From Halomonas sp. (GTDB taxonomy: Bacteria; Pseudomonadota; Gammaproteobacteria; Pseudomonadales; Halomonadaceae), in assembly GCF_017983445.1 (NCBI RefSeq), contig NZ_JAGOBJ010000001.1, positions 251,632-315,631 on the forward strand: a stretch of 64,000 nt of DNA. Reading direction: 5' to 3'. The position numbers and the translations under genes are program-made. The notes below the pieces were generated by a model. The model was not told where the DNA came from. It was given only the letters and a program-made list of their open reading frames with translations, and searched no databases. The first letter of the stretch is position 1, and each line of letters starts with the position of its first letter. Shown piece after piece: positions 60,158 through 64,000 of this stretch.

Positions 60158-61015
60158 ATGACTGAGCACGTAATCGCCGCGATAGACGGCTCCCGGTTTT
60201 CAGAAGGTGTATGCGATTACGCCGCCTGGGCTAGTCTTGCTTTAGGTGCGCCGCTGACTTTTGTACATGTGGTGGATAACCATTCGGCCGTGCCGGGCGA
60301 GCAGAATCTGTCAGGTAGCCTGCATTTTGGCGCCCGTGAGCACCTGATGGAAGAACTCTCCTCGTTGGACGAACAGCGTGCCAAGGTGAATCGGGAGCAG
60401 GGCCGGTTAATGCTGGAGGCCGCCCAGAAGCGGGCCGTTGATCATGACGTGACCGATCCGCTTACGCGTCAGTTGAACGGCACATTGGTGGATACGCTGG
60501 TCAGTATCGAAGAAGACGTTCGCCTGCTGGTAATGGGTAAACGTGGCGAAACCGCCCACCGGGCCAGTGATCATTTAGGCGCGAACCTGGAACGTGTCGT
60601 GCACGAAATGCACCGTCCTATCCTCATGGTACCGTCAGTCTTCAAGCGTCCAGAAAAGATAATGATCGCTTTCGATGGCAGCAAAACCATTCGTAAAGGA
60701 GTGGAAATGCTGGCTCGTTCATCGCTGTTTAAAGGCATTGATTGTCATGTGTTGGTTGTTGGGGCAGACACCGCCGAGCATCACCTGGAGCTTGGCTGGG
60801 CGCTGGGCACGCTGCGTAATGCAGGCCATAAGGTGGTGGGTCGTATCAGCTCTGGAAAGGTAGATGAAGCGCTCCAGACCTATGCTGCTCAGCATGATAT
60901 CGACCTGCTGGTGATGGGGGCTTATGGGCATTCACGTATCCGCCACCTGTTGATTGGAAGCACCACCACCACCATGCTACGCGGTAGTCAAATACCGGTA
61001 TTGATCCTGCGCTGA
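60158..61015 (+). CDS. Tandem universal stress protein (UspA domain)
   Basis: A 285-residue protein with two Usp domains (about residues 1-148 and 160-285). The second keeps the ATP-binding motif G-x-x-G-x9-G-S/T ('GAYGHSRIRHLLIGSTT'), the first has a looser version ('GKRGETAHRASDHLG'). The ATG at 60158 has an AAGGAG site 6 bases ahead and is preferred to an upstream in-frame start. It is downstream of sulP, probably in one operon, and may modulate that transporter. Confidence 0.91.
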   Translation: MTEHVIAAIDGSRFSEGVCDYAAWASLALGAPLTFVHVVDNHSAVPGEQNLSGSLHFGAREHLMEELSSLDEQRAKVNREQGRLMLEAAQKRAVDHDVTDPLTRQLNGTLVDTLVSIEEDVRLLVMGKRGETAHRASDHLGANLERVVHEMHRPILMVPSVFKRPEKIMIAFDGSKTIRKGVEMLARSSLFKGIDCHVLVVGADTAEHHLELGWALGTLRNAGHKVVGRISSGKVDEALQTYAAQHDIDLLVMGAYGHSRIRHLLIGSTTTTMLRGSQIPVLILR

Positions 61016-61035
61016 TCGGCATTCAAAGTGCTGAG

Positions 61036-61091
61036 AAAAGCCGCCTGGCTAACTGTCCAAGTTTATGGGGTCAGTTGACGGGGCGGCTTTT
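61036..61091. terminator. Stem-loop between convergent usp and ACR3-like genes
   Basis: AAAAGCCGCC pairs with GGGCGGCTTTT across about 35 bases, with an inner AACTG/CAGTT stem. T runs on both sides make it a plausible bidirectional terminator for the two convergent genes. Confidence 0.7.
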
Positions 61092-61095
61092 GCGT

Positions 61096-62055
61096 TTATG
61101 TGTGGTCAGGTAGCAGCACGCCGGGCACCCAGCGCAGGTAAACAATCATTCCGAAAAGCTCGACCAGCGACTGAAATACAATCACCACGACCGCCGCCTG
61201 CCACGCGTCAGGCAGGGTGAGGGCGATGGGCAGCATCACAAACGAATTGCGCGTACCAAAACTGAAGGCCAGCGTTCTGGCACTGGCAACAGGTAACCTG
61301 AACAGCTTGCCCAATAGCTTCCCTAGCCATCCTGCAAACACCAGAAAACCTATAAAGATAAGCACCACCTGGGCCATCACCTGATAAAGCCCGTTGAGGT
61401 TATTGATCTGGGAAGCCGCGATGATAAAGACCACCAGCGCAAGCAACGGCACGGGCAGTATTCCTAGAGGGTGCGTGGCCTTCTTGATACGAGGTTGCCG
61501 AGTGCCGGCGTATTCGGTCAGCCCGGCCAACGCCAGGGGCAGTAGAATAAGGCCTGCAAAGGCGCTAAGTAGCGATGTAGAAAGCGTCAGTTGAAACCAC
61601 GTAGCGCCTAGAAAAAGCCATAGATAAACGGGCAGGGCGAGTATTTGTACCAGCAGCAGAAGCGGGGCGGCGGCAACAGCCTGGGATGCATTGCCCTTAC
61701 CCAGGTGGGTAAAACTGATAAACCAGTCGGTACAGGGCACCAGCAGAACCAGCAGCACCCCGGCCAATACCGCTGGGGAAAGCGGCAGCCAAAGTACGCA
61801 AAGGGCTAAAAAAGCCGGAATGACGATAAAATTTCCCACAAGAAGCGCCGCCATAAAGCGTCTGTCGGTAACGCTGCGGGCGACACTCAGCAGGGGGATT
61901 TGGGTAAACGTGGTGTAAAGCAGCAGGCCCAGTATCGGCCACAGCAGTTGTTCTAGCGTTTGAGCAAGGGCGGGGATGAGTACGCCCGCTGTCACTCCCA
62001 AACCGATGCATCCCAGATATAGCCAGCACTGGTGTTTTTCTAACTGTTCGCGCAT
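61096..62055 (-). CDS. ACR3-like arsenite/bile-acid-type transporter (BASS superfamily)
   Basis: A 319-residue membrane protein with about ten segments, of the arsenic-resistance protein ACR3/bile acid-sodium symporter superfamily. The conserved Cys motif of ACR3 type is seen as 'VPCTDWFISFTHLGKGNASQA', and 'FSFGTRNSFVMLPIALTLP' matches the second half. ACR3 exports arsenite using the proton gradient. No arsR or arsC lies nearby, so arsenite export is not sure; another organic-anion carrier is possible. The ATG at 62055 is chosen over the longer open frame because the extra 38 residues would overlap crcB and are not hydrophobic. Confidence 0.75.
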   Translation of the reverse strand: MREQLEKHQCWLYLGCIGLGVTAGVLIPALAQTLEQLLWPILGLLLYTTFTQIPLLSVARSVTDRRFMAALLVGNFIVIPAFLALCVLWLPLSPAVLAGVLLVLLVPCTDWFISFTHLGKGNASQAVAAAPLLLLVQILALPVYLWLFLGATWFQLTLSTSLLSAFAGLILLPLALAGLTEYAGTRQPRIKKATHPLGILPVPLLALVVFIIAASQINNLNGLYQVMAQVVLIFIGFLVFAGWLGKLLGKLFRLPVASARTLAFSFGTRNSFVMLPIALTLPDAWQAAVVVIVFQSLVELFGMIVYLRWVPGVLLPDHT

Positions 62056-62066
62056 GACATGACTCT

Positions 62067-62468
62067 TTAGCGGGGTAGCGGATCGTAGGGACGCGCCAGG
62101 CGTTCGCCTGCCATGGCTGCCAATAGCCACAGCGGTAGACTTACCCCCACGTATAAAAGCCCCAGCCATGTCTGGCCACGGTTAATGAAGTGCAGAATTT
62201 CCAGGCTAAACACCGAAAAGGTGGTAAAGCCGCCACAAAAGCCCGCAACCAGAAACGGATGCCAATGGGCAAGTTTACCGTGGGGGACGCGCAGCGCCAT
62301 CGCCGCTATCCATCCAATCAGGCCAGAGCCCACCACATTCACAATTAGCGTACCCCAAGGGAAATAGCTGCCAAGCACTGCCTGGGAAATGAGCGAAACA
62401 GCATAGCGCAAACTACTGCCAAAACCGCTGCCCAGCCCCACGGCCAGGTAGGTTTTCCAGGCGTTCAT
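62067..62468 (-). CDS. crcB: Fluoride ion transporter CrcB (subunit 1)
   Basis: A 133-residue four-helix fluoride channel. It has 'FPWGTLIVNVVGSGLIGW' (N-terminal half, with the Asn) and the fluoride-pore box 'GGFTTFSVFSLE', with both Phe residues in place. CrcB/Fluc channels form antiparallel dimers that release fluoride from the cytoplasm. Its start overlaps the end of the second crcB by 4 bases, so both are made together. Confidence 0.93.
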   Translation of the reverse strand: MNAWKTYLAVGLGSGFGSSLRYAVSLISQAVLGSYFPWGTLIVNVVGSGLIGWIAAMALRVPHGKLAHWHPFLVAGFCGGFTTFSVFSLEILHFINRGQTWLGLLYVGVSLPLWLLAAMAGERLARPYDPLPR

Positions 62469-62851
62469 GCGTGGCCTCCTGACGATAGCCAGCCTAGCGC
62501 TACCATGCTTATACCCAGTAGCAGTGTGGCGCTTATATTGAATGCGGCACGTCCCGCCTGGCCACTTTGCCAGAGCTCAAGGGTCTGCAGGCTGAACGAG
62601 GAAACCGTGGTATAGCCGCCCAGTAAGCCGACGATCGTGAAAAGCCATAAAGCGCTAGGACCGCTGGGCAGGCCTAGACTGCCGAACAGCCATCCCGCCA
62701 GAAAGGCGCCGCTTGCATTGACCGCAAGGGTTCCCCAGGGAAACGCTTTGCCTGACAGGCGGGCCATAACGTTGGAGATGGCGAACCGGGCCATTCCTCC
62801 GAGCGCGCCGCCAAGTGCGACCAGCAATATACCTGCTACTTCGTGCCCCAT
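62465..62851 (-). CDS. crcB: Fluoride ion transporter CrcB (subunit 2)
   Basis: A 128-residue four-helix protein of the same family, with 'FPWGTLAVNASGAFLAGW'. Its pore box reads 'GGYTTVSSFSLQ', where the first Phe is Tyr and the second is Val. Paired crcB genes encode heterodimers in several bacteria, and this divergence fits a subunit specialised to pair with the neighbour. No fluoride riboswitch is recognisable in the 59 bases upstream. leuA lies upstream on the same strand. Confidence 0.91.
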   Translation of the reverse strand: MGHEVAGILLVALGGALGGMARFAISNVMARLSGKAFPWGTLAVNASGAFLAGWLFGSLGLPSGPSALWLFTIVGLLGGYTTVSSFSLQTLELWQSGQAGRAAFNISATLLLGISMVALGWLSSGGHA

Positions 62852-62861
62852 GTATGTGTTT

Positions 62862-62886
62862 TAGCCGCCTAATGGGTAGGCGGCTA
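62862..62886. repeat. Perfect 9-bp hairpin between leuA and crcB
   Basis: TAGCCGCCT and AGGCGGCTA flank an AATGGGT loop, 25-49 bases after the leuA stop on the minus strand. No T run follows toward crcB; on the plus strand an A-rich side is present. A weak leuA terminator or 3'-end stabiliser is likely. Confidence 0.6.
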
Positions 62887-62910
62887 ATTCTAGCACAGGC
62901 GCTGAAGCAA

Positions 62911-64000
62911 CTAGACCGTAAGCGCGCTTTCGGTGGGATGTTGAGCGTTCTTGTCAGTGGTCTTCGCCGCTAAATTGATACCTGAAATCAGCGCTTTCAA
63001 TGAAGCACTCACGGTATCGCTATCTTCAGCAAAAGCACAGATCCGCTGACCGTCTATGTTGAGCTGAACGAAGGCAATGGCATTGGCTTCGCTGTCGCCG
63101 CCTAGCGAATGTTCGCTGTAATCGATAATACCGATGCTGGCGCCTGAGTGTTTCTGCCAGGCGTCGGTAAACGCGGACATGGCACCATTACCTGAGCCTG
63201 CCAAACGCAGCGTTTCACTGCCTTGCCACAGGGTCACTTCAAGGCCTTCGCGCTGGCCTTTGGAAAGCTGGTAATCCGCCAGTGACAGTGGCGTTTCCTG
63301 AGTGAAGTTATCGAACATCACCTGGCGAACCATCTCGCTTGAAAGCTCGCTGGCGCGATCTTCGCTCTCTTTTTGCACATACGGGGCAAGCGCCAGCATC
63401 ATCCAGCGTGGCAGGTTGATGCCGTAGTCACGCTCAAGCAGGAAGGCCATGCCGCCCTTGCCGGATTGGCTGTTAACCCGAATGACCGCTTGATAATCAC
63501 GACCAATATCGTGAGGGTCAATCGGCAGATAAGCCACTTGCCAAGGCTCATCAGCCTTCTGGTGTTTCAAGGATTTGCGAATCGCATCCTGATGGCTGCC
63601 GGAAAACGCGGTATACACCATTTCACCTACCCACGGGTGACGCGGGTGCATGGCGATCCCGGTGCACTCGTTTACCACCTGGATGATTTCATCGGGGTTG
63701 GAAAGGTCAAGCTTGGGATCAATGCCCTGGCTATACAGGTTCATGGCCAGCGTTACAATATCCATATTGCCGGTACGCTCGCCGTTGCCTAAAAGCGTAC
63801 CTTCCACGCGGTCAGCGCCAGCAAGTAAGGCAAGCTCTGCGGAGGCCACGGCACCGCCCCGGTCGTTATGGGTATGTACCGAGATAATCACGCTATCGCG
63901 ACGGCTGATATGCTGGCAGAAGTATTCGATCTGATCGGCATGGTGATGAGGGCCTGCCACTTCGACCGTGGTGGGCAGGTTGAGAATGCATTTGTTCTCG
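62911..64000 (-). CDS. leuA: 2-isopropylmalate synthase LeuA (3' part)
   Basis: The C-terminal two thirds of LeuA; the frame is still open at the right edge ('NLPTTVEVAG...' at the border), so the gene starts outside. The metal-binding 'SVHTHNDRGGAVASAELA' and 'GTLLGNGERTGNMD' motifs belong to the catalytic barrel; the long linker and the C-terminal domain (from about 63500 down) mark the long LeuA form with the leucine-sensing regulatory domain. It joins acetyl-CoA and 2-ketoisovalerate, the first step of leucine synthesis. Transcription runs toward crcB. Confidence 0.94.
   Translation of the reverse strand, partial: ENKCILNLPTTVEVAGPHHHADQIEYFCQHISRRDSVIISVHTHNDRGGAVASAELALLAGADRVEGTLLGNGERTGNMDIVTLAMNLYSQGIDPKLDLSNPDEIIQVVNECTGIAMHPRHPWVGEMVYTAFSGSHQDAIRKSLKHQKADEPWQVAYLPIDPHDIGRDYQAVIRVNSQSGKGGMAFLLERDYGINLPRWMMLALAPYVQKESEDRASELSSEMVRQVMFDNFTQETPLSLADYQLSKGQREGLEVTLWQGSETLRLAGSGNGAMSAFTDAWQKHSGASIGIIDYSEHSLGGDSEANAIAFVQLNIDGQRICAFAEDSDTVSASLKALISGINLAAKTTDKNAQHPTESALTV

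Noticed and set aside
62852-62910. Fluoride riboswitch upstream of crcB
   Set aside because: The expected pseudoknot core elements were not recognisable; only a simple hairpin is present in the short gap.

Overview
The window looks like chromosome from a halophilic gammaproteobacterium of the Halomonas/Vreelandella type. This is inferred from a complete ectoine-degradation set (doeA, doeB, doeX, doeC, doeD), a trehalose/alpha-glucan cluster ordered as I recall it from pseudomonads, and moderately GC-rich DNA with tight operons. No rRNA, tRNA, CRISPR array, insertion sequence or prophage was seen.

Layout. 1-5.6 kb: a tripartite tricarboxylate transporter operon (tctC end, tctB, tctA), an AbrB-family membrane protein whose 5' end is frameshifted, and a convergent TctD/TctE two-component pair; this block is visibly AT-richer than what follows. 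5.6-12.1 kb (minus): an RND efflux operon (adaptor, pump, BaeS-like kinase, BaeR-like regulator) that runs directly into tctD-tctE. 12.2-18.6 kb: TetR regulator, a fluoroacetate/haloacetate dehalogenase-like hydrolase, an OsmC-YcaO fusion, a secreted serine hydrolase and a SpmAB-like membrane protein. 18.7-38.0 kb (minus): a nine-gene run glgA-treZ-malQ-treY-DUF2934-glgX-glgE-treS/mak-glgB ending in a strong terminator. 38.5-42.6 kb: lysine-exporter-like LysO, a DUF3108 protein, GhrA-type reductase and DNA topoisomerase IB. 42.7-50.2 kb: doeA-doeB-doeX, an oppositely oriented diguanylate cyclase, then doeC-doeD. 50.3-57.3 kb: type II haloacid dehalogenase, a small monooxygenase, luxS, two BdlA-like soluble PAS-PAS chemoreceptors (the first frameshifted), a broken DUF1826 gene, a CNNM/CBS membrane protein and a peroxiredoxin. 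57.5-64 kb: an isocitrate dehydrogenase pseudogene, SulP transporter plus universal stress protein, an ACR3-like carrier, two overlapping crcB genes and the 3' part of leuA.

How the genes work together. The glg/tre run encodes both directions of a trehalose-glucan cycle: TreS/Mak makes maltose 1-phosphate, GlgE and GlgB build branched glucan, GlgX and MalQ trim it, and TreY/TreZ release trehalose; GlgA adds a nucleotide-sugar route, although no glgC or glycogen phosphorylase gene lies here. Together with ectoine breakdown this makes about 31 kb largely devoted to compatible solutes and carbon storage. A second theme is halogenated-acid handling: two unrelated dehalogenases and a paired fluoride exporter. 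A third is c-di-GMP and chemosensory signalling: one GGDEF protein and two BdlA-like receptors.

No clearly new defence or mobile system was found. The best leads are the disordered DUF2934 protein inside the glucan operon, 15-bp in-frame repeats in glgX and its neighbour, the cyclase inserted in the doe cluster, and several fresh gene lesions (abrB, the BdlA-like gene, DUF1826, icd). All coordinates were read by eye; no similarity search was run.
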